Positions 20,471-30,547 of a DNA stretch of 64,000 bases are shown here, piece after piece (the stretch's first letter is position 1; each line of letters starts with the position of its first letter). A program made the translations under genes and the position numbers. The stretch is taken from the NCBI GenBank assembly GCA_027621405.1, contig JAQCBT010000003.1, forward strand, positions 1 to 64,000. Reading direction: 5' to 3'. The DNA is from Pseudomonadota bacterium (GTDB lineage Bacteria > Pseudomonadota > Gammaproteobacteria > Pseudomonadales > Pseudohongiellaceae). The notes below the pieces were generated by a model. It saw only the letters and a program-made list of their open reading frames with translations. It did not search any database and was not told where the DNA came from.

Positions 20471-22677
20471 TCCAGGGTCTCGCTAAGCGCCAGACCTGCG
20501 CCTCGTGCGACTTCTGCGAAGCCTGGGAACGAGGTGGCGACGTTCTGGCAGTTTCTGATGGTAATGGCCTGGCTTGCACGCAGGGCCGCAACGGCGAAAG
20601 CCATGGCAATCCTGTGGTCACCGTGGCTATCGATGATGCCACCGCCAAGCTCGCCTCCCCGGATACGAATTCCGTCTGCATAGGTCTCCAGCACAACGCC
20701 AAGGGATAGCAGGCCCTGGGCCATGGCTTCCAATCGGTCGCTCTCCTTCACTCGCAGTTCTTCGGCTCCGCGCAACAGGGTTTCGCCTTCGGCGCAGGCG
20801 GCTGCCACAAACAGCACCGGGAATTCGTCGATAGCCAGGGGAACCAGCCTGCGATCGATCTCGATCCCCCTTAGATTGGCATGTTGTACCCGGATGTCCG
20901 CCACCGGTTCGCCGCCTACCACCCGCTCATTATGCAGGCTTATATTGGCACCCATCTGCTGCAGGATCGTGATGACTCCGGTACGGGTTGGATTGATGCC
21001 AACATGCTCCAGCGTCAGGTCCGACCCCTCGGCGATGGAAGCTGCAACCAGGAAGAATGCTGCTGAGGAGATATCGGCAGGAACCTCGATACTGGTGGCC
21101 GTCAACTGTTGTCCATCCCTTAGCGTAACCGTGGGATCGGGATAGCCACCCTCCACCTCGACGCCAAATCCTGACAGCATGCGTTCGGTGTGGTCCCTGC
21201 ACACTGCCGGTTCGGTAATTCGGGTGACACCCTCGGCATATAGCCCGGCCAACAGCAGACAGGATTTAACCTGGGCGCTGGCGACTGGCATATCATAGTC
21301 AATCGCCTTCAGCTTGCTGCCCTTGATCCGTAACGGCGGTGTCCCACCTGCAGCCGTCTCAATATTGGCGCCCATCTGGCGCAATGGCTCGGCCACGCGA
21401 CCCATGGGGCGCCCACTCAGCGACTCGTCTCCGCTCAATTCACTTGCAAAATCCTGCGCCGCCAGCAATCCCGCCATAAGACGCATCGCGGTTCCGGAAT
21501 TCCCCATGTAAAGTGGCTTACGTGGCGCCTGTAAACCATGCTTGCCCACTCCGTAAATAGTAAGGCTGCCCTGCTCCGGACCAATGATGGTCACTCCCAT
21601 TTCCCTGAATGCTGCGACAGTATTGAGTGCATCCTCACCCTCGAGAAAACCGGACACCTCGGTGATGCCGTCTGCGAGAGCGCCAAAAATGACCGATCTG
21701 TGAGAAATGGATTTGTCGCCTGGAACTCGCAGAGTCCCCGCTACTGAACCCCCGGGCTCAACCTTGAAAACGACTTCTCGAGACGGGCTATCCATAGAAT
21801 TTTTTCCGGTGTTGTAGTGCTTCTTGATAAAGTTATCGCGAGTCTGCTTGGCTCGCTCAAAGATTTCCATCATGCCTTCACGGTCACGATTCTGGATTCG
21901 TTGCTTCAGCGATTCCAGATTTCCGATGTAATCATCCAGCACCCGTACAGTCGCCTCGCTGTTGGCTGCAAAAATATCGGACCACATCCGAGCATTGCTG
22001 GAGGCCACCCTGCTGAAGTCGGCAAATCCTCCCGCCGCGTAGCGAAAGATGTCATCGCTGTCTTCCGTGTGCAGGAGCATATCCACGATCGCGTAAGCCA
22101 AAAGGTGCGGCAGATGACTGGTGGCAGCCAACACCCGGTCATGACGGATCGGCGACATGCCTAGAACATCGGCTCCTGCCTTGCGCCACAATGCATTCAC
22201 CCTGGCAATTGCAGCCGGAGAAGTGTGTTCCTGTGGAGTAAGAATAACTTTGCGCTGAGCGAAAAGACCGGGATCCGCCGCGGAGAAACCACTCTGCTCC
22301 GAACCCGCGATCGGATGACCGGGCACAAACCTAGCGCTGAAATCTGCCCCCAACTTATTCACTGCTTCTATAATGTGCGACTTGACACTACCTACATCGG
22401 TGATTACGCAAGTAGGGGGGACCTTGCTCGCCACCAGATTTACAATTCCGGAAATAGCAAGGGGCGGCAATGCCAATACCAGCAGATCGGCTTGCGGCAG
22501 CAACACTTCCAGCTCACCGCCATCGTTAATTACGCCAGACTCAATAGCGGCAGCGACAGACGCTGCATTGCTGTCTGCGCCCAGCAACACACAATCCGGT
22601 TCATTTTTGCGCAGCGCACAAGCGAGACTGCCTCCAATTAGCCCCAGACCTGCGATTAGTATCTTTTCCTTGTCCAA
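20467..22677 (-). CDS. Fused prephenate/cyclohexadienyl dehydrogenase and EPSP synthase
   Basis: A 736-residue two-domain enzyme. Residues 1-290 are a TyrA-type dehydrogenase of tyrosine synthesis: NAD site GLGLIGGSLACAL, HPIAGSEQSGF, and FRYAAGGFADFSRVASSN. Residues 300-736 are AroA, 3-phosphoshikimate 1-carboxyvinyltransferase: VPGDKSISHRSVIFGALADG, LYMGNSGTAMRLMAGLL, and LRVKESDRLEAMAQGL near the end. The same fusion is known in Pseudomonas. It links the shikimate pathway and the tyrosine branch in one gene, between pheA and cmk. The join at residues 290-300 is continuous with no sign of frameshift. Confidence 0.95.
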   Translation of the reverse strand: MDKEKILIAGLGLIGGSLACALRKNEPDCVLLGADSNAASVAAAIESGVINDGGELEVLLPQADLLVLALPPLAISGIVNLVASKVPPTCVITDVGSVKSHIIEAVNKLGADFSARFVPGHPIAGSEQSGFSAADPGLFAQRKVILTPQEHTSPAAIARVNALWRKAGADVLGMSPIRHDRVLAATSHLPHLLAYAIVDMLLHTEDSDDIFRYAAGGFADFSRVASSNARMWSDIFAANSEATVRVLDDYIGNLESLKQRIQNRDREGMMEIFERAKQTRDNFIKKHYNTGKNSMDSPSREVVFKVEPGGSVAGTLRVPGDKSISHRSVIFGALADGITEVSGFLEGEDALNTVAAFREMGVTIIGPEQGSLTIYGVGKHGLQAPRKPLYMGNSGTAMRLMAGLLAAQDFASELSGDESLSGRPMGRVAEPLRQMGANIETAAGGTPPLRIKGSKLKAIDYDMPVASAQVKSCLLLAGLYAEGVTRITEPAVCRDHTERMLSGFGVEVEGGYPDPTVTLRDGQQLTATSIEVPADISSAAFFLVAASIAEGSDLTLEHVGINPTRTGVITILQQMGANISLHNERVVGGEPVADIRVQHANLRGIEIDRRLVPLAIDEFPVLFVAAACAEGETLLRGAEELRVKESDRLEAMAQGLLSLGVVLETYADGIRIRGGELGGGIIDSHGDHRIAMAFAVAALRASQAITIRNCQNVATSFPGFAEVARGAGLALSETLE

Positions 22678-22708
22678 TTGAAAGATCCCCGCGGACTATT
22701 GATCTGTG

Positions 22709-23536
22709 CTATTTCGCAAATGCCGGATAGGACCCCAGCACCTTGATCTCTTCAGTTCTGTCGGCAAGACGCGCGAACAATTCCTGCACCAGCGTGTCAT
22801 CTTCGTGTCCTTCAAAATCGATGAAAAATACATACTCCCAGGCCTGTCGCTTCGACGGTCTGGAATCGATCTTGGTGAGGCTGATCTGTAGATTCTCGAA
22901 TGGCTCCAATACGTGGAACAGCGCGCCGGGCTTGTTGGCTGTATAGATGAGCACGCTGGTCTTGTCGCGACCGGTAGCAGGTACAGGATTGGAGCCCAGT
23001 ATCAGGAAGCGGGTACTGTTGTGATCCTGGTCCTGAATCCTGCGCTCCCTGATATGCAACTTGTAAGTCGCAGCAGCCAGGTCACCGGCGATGGCAGCGG
23101 TACCACTCTCGGCGTTGACCGAAGCCGCGGCTTCGGCATTGCTCGAGCACTCTACCAATTCCACATTCGGGTGATGTCGGTGCAACCACCCTCGGCACTG
23201 GGCAAGCGACTGCTGGTGTGACGCGATGCGCTTGACAGCCATGTCTGGGCTGGCCGCATCCACCAGCAGATGATGATGAATCGGAATCACTTCCTCGCCG
23301 CTGATCTTCACCTTGCTGTCTATCAGGCAGTCCTGGGTATTGTTGACGATTCCCTCCGTCGAGTTTTCCACCGGCACTACACCGTAATCGACTTCTCCTG
23401 ACTCTACACGAGCAAACACATCACCAATGGTGACGCATGACTTCAGCTCGACTGATTCTCCGAAATGATTGAGTGCAGCCGCCTGGGTGAAGGTTCCCGC
23501 GGGACCCAGGTAGGCTACTGTGGATTTAGCGTTCAA
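22709..23536 (-). CDS. pheA: Prephenate dehydratase, monofunctional
   Basis: A 275-residue enzyme making phenylpyruvate from prephenate. The catalytic domain has YLGPAGTFTQAAAL at the start, VPVENSTEGIVNNTQD (about residue 55) and the TRF catalytic motif in HNSTRFLILG (about 173). The C-terminal ACT domain for Phe feedback includes NKPGALFHVLEPF and ESR-like DSRPSKRQAWEYVFFID. The chorismate mutase domain that precedes these in Pseudomonas PheA is absent; only 62 bases separate it from gyrA. The start is TTG with AGGATT. Confidence 0.93.
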   Translation of the reverse strand: MNAKSTVAYLGPAGTFTQAAALNHFGESVELKSCVTIGDVFARVESGEVDYGVVPVENSTEGIVNNTQDCLIDSKVKISGEEVIPIHHHLLVDAASPDMAVKRIASHQQSLAQCRGWLHRHHPNVELVECSSNAEAAASVNAESGTAAIAGDLAAATYKLHIRERRIQDQDHNSTRFLILGSNPVPATGRDKTSVLIYTANKPGALFHVLEPFENLQISLTKIDSRPSKRQAWEYVFFIDFEGHEDDTLVQELFARLADRTEEIKVLGSYPAFAK

Positions 23537-23598
23537 TTGTAATCCTGGCCAGCCCGCCAGGCTGGTTTCGTTTAGCAGTGTAGTATGCGATCTGGCAC

Positions 23599-26244
23599 TT
23601 AATCGTCAGTTTGTGTAGCGTCCGCTTGGCCGGGATCGTCTGCATCGGTGTCACCGACTGTTGCGCCCTCGCTGGATTGATCTGCCGCCAATGCGGCCTC
23701 CTCGACCTCTTCCTCGCTGGGTTCTTCAACCCGTTCCAGTCCCACCAAGGCTTCACCATCCTTCAATTTGATGAGCCGCACGCCCTGCGTGTTCCTTCCC
23801 TGTACCGAGACCTCGGCGACCCGGGTACGTACCAGGGTACCCTTGTCTGAGATCAGCATGATCTCTTCGTTATCGCTGACCTGCACCGCACCCACGACGG
23901 CGCCATTACGCTCACTGGTCTGCATGGCAATTACACCCTGCCCGCCACGACCGTACAGTGGAAATTCCTCGGTATTGGTCCGCTTGCCGTAACCGTTCTC
24001 ACTCACCGTGAGAATCTGTTTGCCTTCTGCGGGTATGATCAGTGCGATCATGCTGAAGCCGTCCGCCATGCGAATGCCCCGCACCCCACGGGCAGTTCTG
24101 CCCATGGGCCGCACATCACTTTCAGCGAAGCGAATCGCCTTACCGCTACTGCTTACCAACATCACATCCCTGTCACCGTCGGTGATCGCGGTACCTACCA
24201 GTTCATCGCCCTCATCCAGTTCGATGGCACGCAGGCCAACACTACGTTGTCTGGCGAAGCTGTCCAGGGCGGTCTTTTTCACCGTGCCATTGGCCGTTGC
24301 CATGAATACGAAGTGATTTTCTGTGTATTCACTCACCGGCAGCATGTTGGTGATACGTTCGTTCTCTTCTAGCGGCAGTATGTTAATGATGGGCTTGCCC
24401 CTCGACGTACGACTGGCCAACGGTATCTGGTAAACCTTCAACCAGTACACCTTGCCCATGCTGCTGAAGCACAACAGCGTGTCGTGGGTATTGGCAATCA
24501 GGAGATGCTCGACGAAATCCTCATCCTTCACCGTGGCCGCAGCCTTGCCCATGCCACCGCGACGCTGTGCAGAATAGTCCGCCAGAGGCTGGGACTTTGC
24601 GTAGCCACCCTGGGAGATGGTCACCACACGATCTTCCTCGGAAATCAGGTCTTCCGCGGTGAGATCCTGCTGTGAGTCTACTATCTCGGTGCGTCGCTCA
24701 TCGCCATACTCATGTAAAAGTGCTTCCATTTCTTCCCGAACCACGGAGATGAGTCGTGAACGGTTTTCGAGAATATCGATATAGCCTGCAATCTGGACCA
24801 GCAATTCCTTGTAGTCATTGATCAGCTTTTCATGTTCCAGCCCAGTCAGGCGATGCAGCCTTAACTCGAGTATGGCCTGCGCCTGTTCCGGCGACAGGTA
24901 GTACTCGGAATCCTTCAAACCATATTGATCAGGCAATTTGTCGGGACGGCAGGCATCGGCACCCACCTCGCCCAGCATCATCAGCACGCTATCCGATTTC
25001 CAGGAGCGAGCGAGCAGTTTTTCTTTCGCCTCTGCGGAGGATGGGGAAGTCTTGATCAGTTCGATGACCGCATCGATATTAGCCAGAGCCACGGCCAGTC
25101 CTTCCAGCACGTGACCTCTTTCCCGCGCCTTGCGTAACAGGTAAGTGGTGCGTCGAGAGACAACTTCCCTGCGATGCCGAAGGAAGGCATCCAGCATCTC
25201 CTTGAGATTGAGCAGGCGCGGCTGGCCATCAACCAGGGCAACCATATTGATACCAAACACAGACTGCATCTGGGTCTGGGCATAGAGATTATTGAGGATC
25301 ACCTCGCCCATCTCGCCCTTGCGCAACTCGATTACTATGCGCAGACCGTCCTTGTCGGATTCATCGCGAAGCTCGGTGATACCCTCGATTTTCTTGTCTT
25401 TTACCAGTTCGGCGATGCGTTCAATCAGGCGCGCCTTGTTCAGCTGGTAAGGGATTTCCGTAACGATAATGCTCTGTTTTCCAGTCTTCTCATTATCGAC
25501 GATCTCTGCCTTGGCACGGACGTAGATTCGACCCCGTCCAGTACGGTAGGCCTGCACGATACCTGCTCTGCCATTGATGATGCCAGCAGTCGGAAAATCC
25601 GGGCCTTGTATATGTTCCATCAACGCATCCACTTCCAGGGAAGGATCGTCGAGCAAGGCGAGAGCGCCATGTATCACTTCACTTAGATTATGGGGCGGAA
25701 TATTGGTCGCCATGCCGACGGCGATCCCGGAAGAGCCATTCACCAACAGCGCCGGGACCCGCGTAGGAAGGACGTCTGGAATCGATTCAGTGCCGTCATA
25801 ATTCTCGGAGAAATCGACGGTTTCCTTGTCGAGATCGGCCAGCAGATCATGGGCGATCTTGGACATGCGAATCTCTGTGTATCGCATGGCAGCGGCAGCG
25901 TCACCGTCGATAGATCCAAAATTTCCCTGTCCATCAACCAGCGGGTAGCGCAGTGAGAAATTCTGGGCCATGCGCACAATGGTGTCGTAGACCGCAGAAT
26001 CGCCGTGCGGATGGTACTTACCGATAACATCACCAACCACACGGGCAGACTTCTTGTAGGGCTTGTTGTAGTCGTTTGAGAGCACGTTCATCGCGAACAG
26101 GACCCGGCGATGAACCGGTTTAAGACCATCTCGCACGTCTGGCAGCGCCCTTCCGACAATCACGCTCATGGCATAGGCGAGATACGACTCGCGCATTTCG
26201 CTTTCTAATGCAACAGGCAGGACCTGCTTGGCAAATTCAGACAT
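23599..26244 (-). CDS. gyrA: DNA gyrase subunit A
   Basis: An 881-residue type II topoisomerase subunit. The quinolone-resistance region reads [19 protein letters not shown] (about residues 78-96), with Ser and Asp at the usual 83 and 87 positions, so no resistance substitution there. The catalytic Tyr is in [14 protein letters not shown]. The GyrA box QRRGGMG in the C-terminal beta-pinwheel shows it is gyrase rather than ParC. The last 40 residues are very acidic, as often seen. A long leader (26245 on) separates it from divergent mtaD. Confidence 0.98.
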   Translation of the reverse strand: MSEFAKQVLPVALESEMRESYLAYAMSVIVGRALPDVRDGLKPVHRRVLFAMNVLSNDYNKPYKKSARVVGDVIGKYHPHGDSAVYDTIVRMAQNFSLRYPLVDGQGNFGSIDGDAAAAMRYTEIRMSKIAHDLLADLDKETVDFSENYDGTESIPDVLPTRVPALLVNGSSGIAVGMATNIPPHNLSEVIHGALALLDDPSLEVDALMEHIQGPDFPTAGIINGRAGIVQAYRTGRGRIYVRAKAEIVDNEKTGKQSIIVTEIPYQLNKARLIERIAELVKDKKIEGITELRDESDKDGLRIVIELRKGEMGEVILNNLYAQTQMQSVFGINMVALVDGQPRLLNLKEMLDAFLRHRREVVSRRTTYLLRKARERGHVLEGLAVALANIDAVIELIKTSPSSAEAKEKLLARSWKSDSVLMMLGEVGADACRPDKLPDQYGLKDSEYYLSPEQAQAILELRLHRLTGLEHEKLINDYKELLVQIAGYIDILENRSRLISVVREEMEALLHEYGDERRTEIVDSQQDLTAEDLISEEDRVVTISQGGYAKSQPLADYSAQRRGGMGKAAATVKDEDFVEHLLIANTHDTLLCFSSMGKVYWLKVYQIPLASRTSRGKPIINILPLEENERITNMLPVSEYTENHFVFMATANGTVKKTALDSFARQRSVGLRAIELDEGDELVGTAITDGDRDVMLVSSSGKAIRFAESDVRPMGRTARGVRGIRMADGFSMIALIIPAEGKQILTVSENGYGKRTNTEEFPLYGRGGQGVIAMQTSERNGAVVGAVQVSDNEEIMLISDKGTLVRTRVAEVSVQGRNTQGVRLIKLKDGEALVGLERVEEPSEEEVEEAALAADQSSEGATVGDTDADDPGQADATQTDD

Positions 26245-26753
26245 AGATCAGATCTTTCCTAGGCTTCGTCGGGTTTCGTGGGGGAATCGCGGAGTGGGTA
26301 AGGTATTGGCTAAGCGTTGGGTAAAATAGCGTAGTAGCAATTGCGTAGGCATCTCGTTTGCTATCGAATTCGGTCTTGATTTAAGTATTGTTATCGGCGT
26401 TCCGATGCAATTTTTTTACTGGTTTCGAGGGTATCAGCAGCGCACTTTTCAGGCGCCCTTTCTGGCGTTCAACATGCTCTTTGCAGGACCCCATTCGGGC
26501 CTCGATTCAAAGGCCAAAGTGTACCATATTACGGGCTCGAAATGACACCCAAACAGGCCAAAAAAGCGAGAATTTTCCCCATTAAATTCAGCAACTTGCG
26601 AATCACTCCCTGCCCCCAATATGAGGGCGCACTTTATTACCAAAATGGGTATAATCGCCGTCCTCAAATTGCTCCCTTGCGGGTCGATTTTCGATACCTG
26701 TGGCAGCCTTCAGGACAGTGCTGCCAGTTCAATTACCAGTGCAGAGGTTTCTC
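26245..26753. other. Divergent intergenic region gyrA / mtaD
   Basis: About 510 bases. It should hold the promoters of both genes. A perfect TATAAT faces mtaD (26650-26655); no good promoter for gyrA was recognised. Short open frames here (for example on the minus strand at 26449-26667) have no ribosome binding site or family resemblance. Confidence 0.5.
26650..26655 (+). promoter_or_regulatory. Candidate -10 element upstream of mtaD
   Basis: A perfect TATAAT about 100 bases before the mtaD start. The -35 region at 17 bases is poor, so the call rests on the -10 alone. Confidence 0.35.
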
Positions 26754-28088
26754 TTGGATCAATCAGAAAAAGCAGCAATCGACTTGTTGATTAGCAGCGC
26801 CTGGATAGTCCCGGTTGTACCGCGCGGAGTCGTGCTGGAAAACCACAGCGTGGCGATTAAAGACAAGAAGATCCTGGAGATCGGGCCTGGCCAGGAAATG
26901 CAGCAGCGCTACCAGGCTACCGAATCGGTATCTCTCCCGCACCACGTGCTGATGCCTGGAATGGTCAACGCCCACGGTCACTCTGCCATGGCCCTGTTCA
27001 GGGGAATTGCCGATGACATCCCTCTCAAGCAATGGCTGGAGGATCGAATCTGGCCGCTGGAAAGCAATTACGTCAGCTCACAATTTGTCCATGAGGGTGC
27101 ACTGCTCGCCATGGCGGAGATGATTGCCGGGGGCACAACCTGTTTCGCTGATATGTATTTCTTCCCCGATGAAGTTGCCCGTGCCGCTTCCGATGCTCAT
27201 ATGCGGGTGCAGCTGGCCAGTCCGGTTCTGGATTTCCCCACAGCGTGGGCTCAGGACGCCGATGAATACATCAGCAAGGCCACCCAGCTACACGATGACT
27301 ACCGCAACAGCGAGTTCATCTACAGTGCGTTTGGTCCCCACGCCCCCTACACCGTATCGGATGAACCCTTGCAAAAAATTGCGATACTCGCGGAAGAACT
27401 GGATGTGCCCATCCACATCCACATGCATGAAACCGCGCAGGAGGTCACGGAGGCCATTGCAGCCGACGGCAGACGCCCGTTGCAGCGCATGGCCAACCTC
27501 GGTCTCATTACACCGCGTCTAGTTTGTATCCACGCAACCCAACTGACCGATGGTGAGATGCAGGCACTGGCGGAACAGGGTGCCAGCGTCGTGCACTGCC
27601 CTTCCTCCAATCTCAAACTTGCCAGCGGATTCTGCGAGGTAGAGAAATTGCGGCGCCACAAGGTGAACGTCGCGCTGGGAACTGATGGCGCGGCGAGCAA
27701 CAACGACCTGGACATGTTTGGCGAAATGCAGTTGGCAGCGCTGCTAGGCAAGGCCGTCGCCGAAGATGCGTCCGCTGTACCTGCCAGCTACGCCCTGGAG
27801 ATGGCCACTATCAATAGTGCCCGTGCCATGGGCCTGGATTCACTGATAGGCAGCCTGGAAGTTGGCAAGTACGCTGACCTGGCTGCGATATCGATGCGGC
27901 CCCTGCATACAACCCCGATAAACAATCCCTTATCACATCTGGTCTATGCCACCGGCGCGCACCAGGTGTCCCATGTCTGGTGTTCCGGCAAGGCGCTGCT
28001 AGTGGAGGGTGAACTCAAGACCCTCGATGAAGCGTTTATAAGGGAACAGGCCAGTTACTGGCAGAAAAAATTCAGCAGCGAGAATTAG
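26754..28088 (+). CDS. mtaD: 5-methylthioadenosine / S-adenosylhomocysteine deaminase
   Basis: A 444-residue amidohydrolase that deaminates methylthioadenosine in methionine salvage. Metal ligands are in MVNAHGHSAMALF (about residues 68-80), HIHMHETAQE (about 220) and LGTDGAASNNDLDMF (about 310). The start is placed at TTG 26754, with AGAGG in front, because this removes a non-conserved N-terminus and gives the same length as the Pseudomonas enzyme. It begins a plus-strand series with ubiG (10 bases apart), mupP and yciK. Confidence 0.93.
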   Translation: MDQSEKAAIDLLISSAWIVPVVPRGVVLENHSVAIKDKKILEIGPGQEMQQRYQATESVSLPHHVLMPGMVNAHGHSAMALFRGIADDIPLKQWLEDRIWPLESNYVSSQFVHEGALLAMAEMIAGGTTCFADMYFFPDEVARAASDAHMRVQLASPVLDFPTAWAQDADEYISKATQLHDDYRNSEFIYSAFGPHAPYTVSDEPLQKIAILAEELDVPIHIHMHETAQEVTEAIAADGRRPLQRMANLGLITPRLVCIHATQLTDGEMQALAEQGASVVHCPSSNLKLASGFCEVEKLRRHKVNVALGTDGAASNNDLDMFGEMQLAALLGKAVAEDASAVPASYALEMATINSARAMGLDSLIGSLEVGKYADLAAISMRPLHTTPINNPLSHLVYATGAHQVSHVWCSGKALLVEGELKTLDEAFIREQASYWQKKFSSEN

Positions 28089-28098
28089 GGAAGCCCTG

Positions 28099-28800
28099 AT
28101 GGAAAATGTCGATCATTCTGAAATCCGAAAGTTTGAAGCACTCGCCGCGCGTTGGTGGGACCCAAACAGTGAATTCAAACCACTGCATGAAATCAACCCC
28201 CTGCGCATGAATTACATAAGCCGGCATGTGAACCTGGCCGGTCTGGCTGTCCTGGACGTGGGTTGCGGCGGAGGTATTCTGTCCGAGGCAATGGCGCATC
28301 ACGGCGCCCGGGTCACCGCGATAGACATGGCAGAGGCGTCATTGTCTGTAGCTCGCCTGCATCTTCTCGAGAGTAAACTGGATATCGACTATCGCAAGTG
28401 TGCTGCCGAGGATCTCGCCAAGGAGCAACCAGGAAGGTTCGACGTGATCACCTGCCTGGAGATGCTGGAGCATGTACCCGACCCTTCTGCAGTCGTCAGA
28501 GCCTGTCATACCCTGGTTAAGCCCGGTGGGTTGGTGTTCTTCTCGACCATTAATCGCAATCCGAAGTCCTACCTGTTTGCCATCGTCGGAGCAGAATATG
28601 TCTTAAACCTGCTGCCCCGTGGAACTCATGACTATGAGAAATTTATTCGTCCTTCCGAACTGGCAGCCTGGTCCAGGGAACACGGACTGACTCTCAAAGA
28701 CCAGATAGGCATGGGATACAACCCACTCAGCAAGCGCTATTCACTGACAAAAAATCTCGATGTCAATTATCTCGCGTGCTACAGCAAGGAGACCAATTAG
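28099..28800 (+). CDS. ubiG: Ubiquinone biosynthesis O-methyltransferase
   Basis: A 233-residue SAM-dependent methyltransferase for both O-methylations of ubiquinone. The SAM site is LDVGCGGGILSEAMA (about residues 50-64), with FDVITCLEMLEHVPDP and INRNPKSYLFAIVGAEYVL as UbiG signatures. N-terminal FEALAARWWDPNSEFKPLH is typical. It ends in TAG three bases before the mupP start. Confidence 0.96.
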   Translation: MENVDHSEIRKFEALAARWWDPNSEFKPLHEINPLRMNYISRHVNLAGLAVLDVGCGGGILSEAMAHHGARVTAIDMAEASLSVARLHLLESKLDIDYRKCAAEDLAKEQPGRFDVITCLEMLEHVPDPSAVVRACHTLVKPGGLVFFSTINRNPKSYLFAIVGAEYVLNLLPRGTHDYEKFIRPSELAAWSREHGLTLKDQIGMGYNPLSKRYSLTKNLDVNYLACYSKETN

Positions 28801-28802
28801 CG

Positions 28803-29486
28803 ATGGCGCTTGATACATCCATTGAATGCGTGTTGTTTGATCTTGACGGCAGCCTGATCGATACGGCGCAGGACTTCAAGGTCGTGCTCGATAGATTGAC
28901 TGTCGAAAACAATCGAGAAAGCGTCACAACAGAGCGCATCTACCAGACTGTTTCAGACGGAGCCCGCGCCCTGGTGAAACTGGCATTCGCCATCGAGGAA
29001 GATCATGAGTCATTCGAGGGTTTAAACCAGCGATTACTCGAACTCTACTACGAAGAACTCGCTCAAACCCGGGCCATGCTCTATCCCGGCCTTGAAGAAC
29101 TGCTCGCAGACCTGGATGCGAACAATATTCCCTGGGGCATCGTTACCAATAAGCCGGAGAAATACACCCTGCGCCTGCTGGAGAACATGCAACTGCTGCA
29201 CCGTTGTGGCGCCCTGGTCTGCCCAGATCACGTGGAGCACAGGAAGCCTCATCCTGAGCCTATCCTGAAAGCCTGCGAGGCCTTGTCTGCCAACACCGAA
29301 CGCACAGTCTATGTGGGTGACCACCTGCGCGACATTCAGGCTGCAAAGAATGCCGATGTCATTGCGATCGCTGCTGCCTATGGCTATCTCGGTCCGGAGG
29401 CCAAGGCTGAAGAATGGTATGCTGATTTCATCGTGCAAGAACCAACCCAGATCGTCGGATTGCTGAACACACTCAAGTTCGCCTGA
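28803..29486 (+). CDS. mupP: HAD phosphatase, MupP / Gph type
   Basis: A 227-residue haloacid dehalogenase phosphatase. Motif I is LFDLDGSLIDTAQD, with both catalytic Asp residues; motif II Thr/Lys region is GIVTNKPEKYT, and motif III is VYVGDHLRDIQAA. In Pseudomonas the gene between ubiG and yciK is MupP, the MurNAc-6-phosphate phosphatase of cell-wall recycling; phosphoglycolate phosphatase is the older name and cannot be ruled out. Start ATG 28803 uses the AAGGAG at the ubiG end. Confidence 0.85.
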   Translation: MALDTSIECVLFDLDGSLIDTAQDFKVVLDRLTVENNRESVTTERIYQTVSDGARALVKLAFAIEEDHESFEGLNQRLLELYYEELAQTRAMLYPGLEELLADLDANNIPWGIVTNKPEKYTLRLLENMQLLHRCGALVCPDHVEHRKPHPEPILKACEALSANTERTVYVGDHLRDIQAAKNADVIAIAAAYGYLGPEAKAEEWYADFIVQEPTQIVGLLNTLKFA

Positions 29487-29529
29487 TTCCTAAACCAGTA
29501 CTTCACTCCAATCACGAATTGCCTGACTC

Positions 29530-30285
29530 ATGTTTGATTACAACCCGCCACAAGATTTACTGAAAGACAAAGTCATAATGATTACCGGAGCCAGCGATGG
29601 CATCGGAAAAGCCTGTGCCAGCAGCTTTGCCGATCACGGTGCGACTGTTATCTGCCTCGGCCGCTCGCAGGAGAAACTGGAAGCCCTGTATGATGAAATT
29701 GAAGTCAGGCACGCTGGCAAGGTGATTATTCATCCCCTGGATTTTGCGACAGCCCAGCCGGAAGACTACAAACTGCTGGCCAACTCCCTCAATGAACAGT
29801 TTCCGGCTCTGGATGGTCTTCTGCACAACGCGGCGCTGCTCGGTGCGCGCAGTCCGATTGAATTCTACCCCGAGGGTGAATGGGAAACCCTGATGAAGGT
29901 AAATGTGAACTCCGCCTTCATGCTCACCCGGGCGCTCCTGCCAGCACTACAAAACGCAACCTCAGGGCGCATAGTGTTTACTTCTTCCAGCGTCGGCCGC
30001 CAGGGTCGCGCCTATTGGGGTGCCTATGCCGTCAGCAAGTTTGCCGTGGAAGGATTGATGCAGACCCTGGCCGATGAATTGGCAACGACCAGCAACATCC
30101 GGGTCAACAGCCTCAACCCGGGAGGTACTCGTACGGCCATGCGCCAGGCGGCTTACCCTGCTGAAAAGCCCGATTCGCAACCCACCGCAGAGTCCCTGAT
30201 GCCTGTCTATCTCTACCTGTTCGGCCCGGATGGCGACACACTCCACGGCAAGGCCCTGGATGCACGGAATTTTGACGGCAACTAA
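29530..30285 (+). CDS. yciK: Short-chain dehydrogenase, YciK type
   Basis: A 251-residue SDR oxidoreductase. The cofactor site is MITGASDGIGKACASSFADH, followed by LHNAALLG and the active site with Ser in VFTSSSVGRQGRAYWG and the Tyr-x3-Lys in YAVSKFAVEGL. The substrate is not known. The order ubiG-mupP-yciK is conserved in Pseudomonas. It closes the plus-strand operon. Confidence 0.9.
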   Translation: MFDYNPPQDLLKDKVIMITGASDGIGKACASSFADHGATVICLGRSQEKLEALYDEIEVRHAGKVIIHPLDFATAQPEDYKLLANSLNEQFPALDGLLHNAALLGARSPIEFYPEGEWETLMKVNVNSAFMLTRALLPALQNATSGRIVFTSSSVGRQGRAYWGAYAVSKFAVEGLMQTLADELATTSNIRVNSLNPGGTRTAMRQAAYPAEKPDSQPTAESLMPVYLYLFGPDGDTLHGKALDARNFDGN

Positions 30286-30547
30286 TTGCCGCTTGACGGC
30301 GTCCGGCGGGGAAATATTGCCGCCCGCGCCTTATGCGAGCACGCCTCCGCCCCCGCACGGATTCAGCCATATGGCTGTAAATCCGGCACTTTCCCCGCCA
30401 GCCGCGAGAGTTGGCACGCCCTTCGCAAACTAGCTGTAAGCAAGAAATCGCTGACCGCAGGAATGTGTTCTCGCATTCCCCTAGAGCTCGACCCTGACTG
30501 TCGGGTAACAGGTAAGTGCGGACAACAGCTTGAGCCAGGAGGGAAAG

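Noticed and set aside
25900..26010. Quinolone-resistance substitutions in gyrA
   Set aside because: Ser and Asp are present at the usual 83 and 87 positions.
26449..26667. 72-residue open frame in the gyrA-mtaD gap
   Set aside because: No ribosome binding site, no family resemblance, and it overlaps the mtaD promoter candidate.
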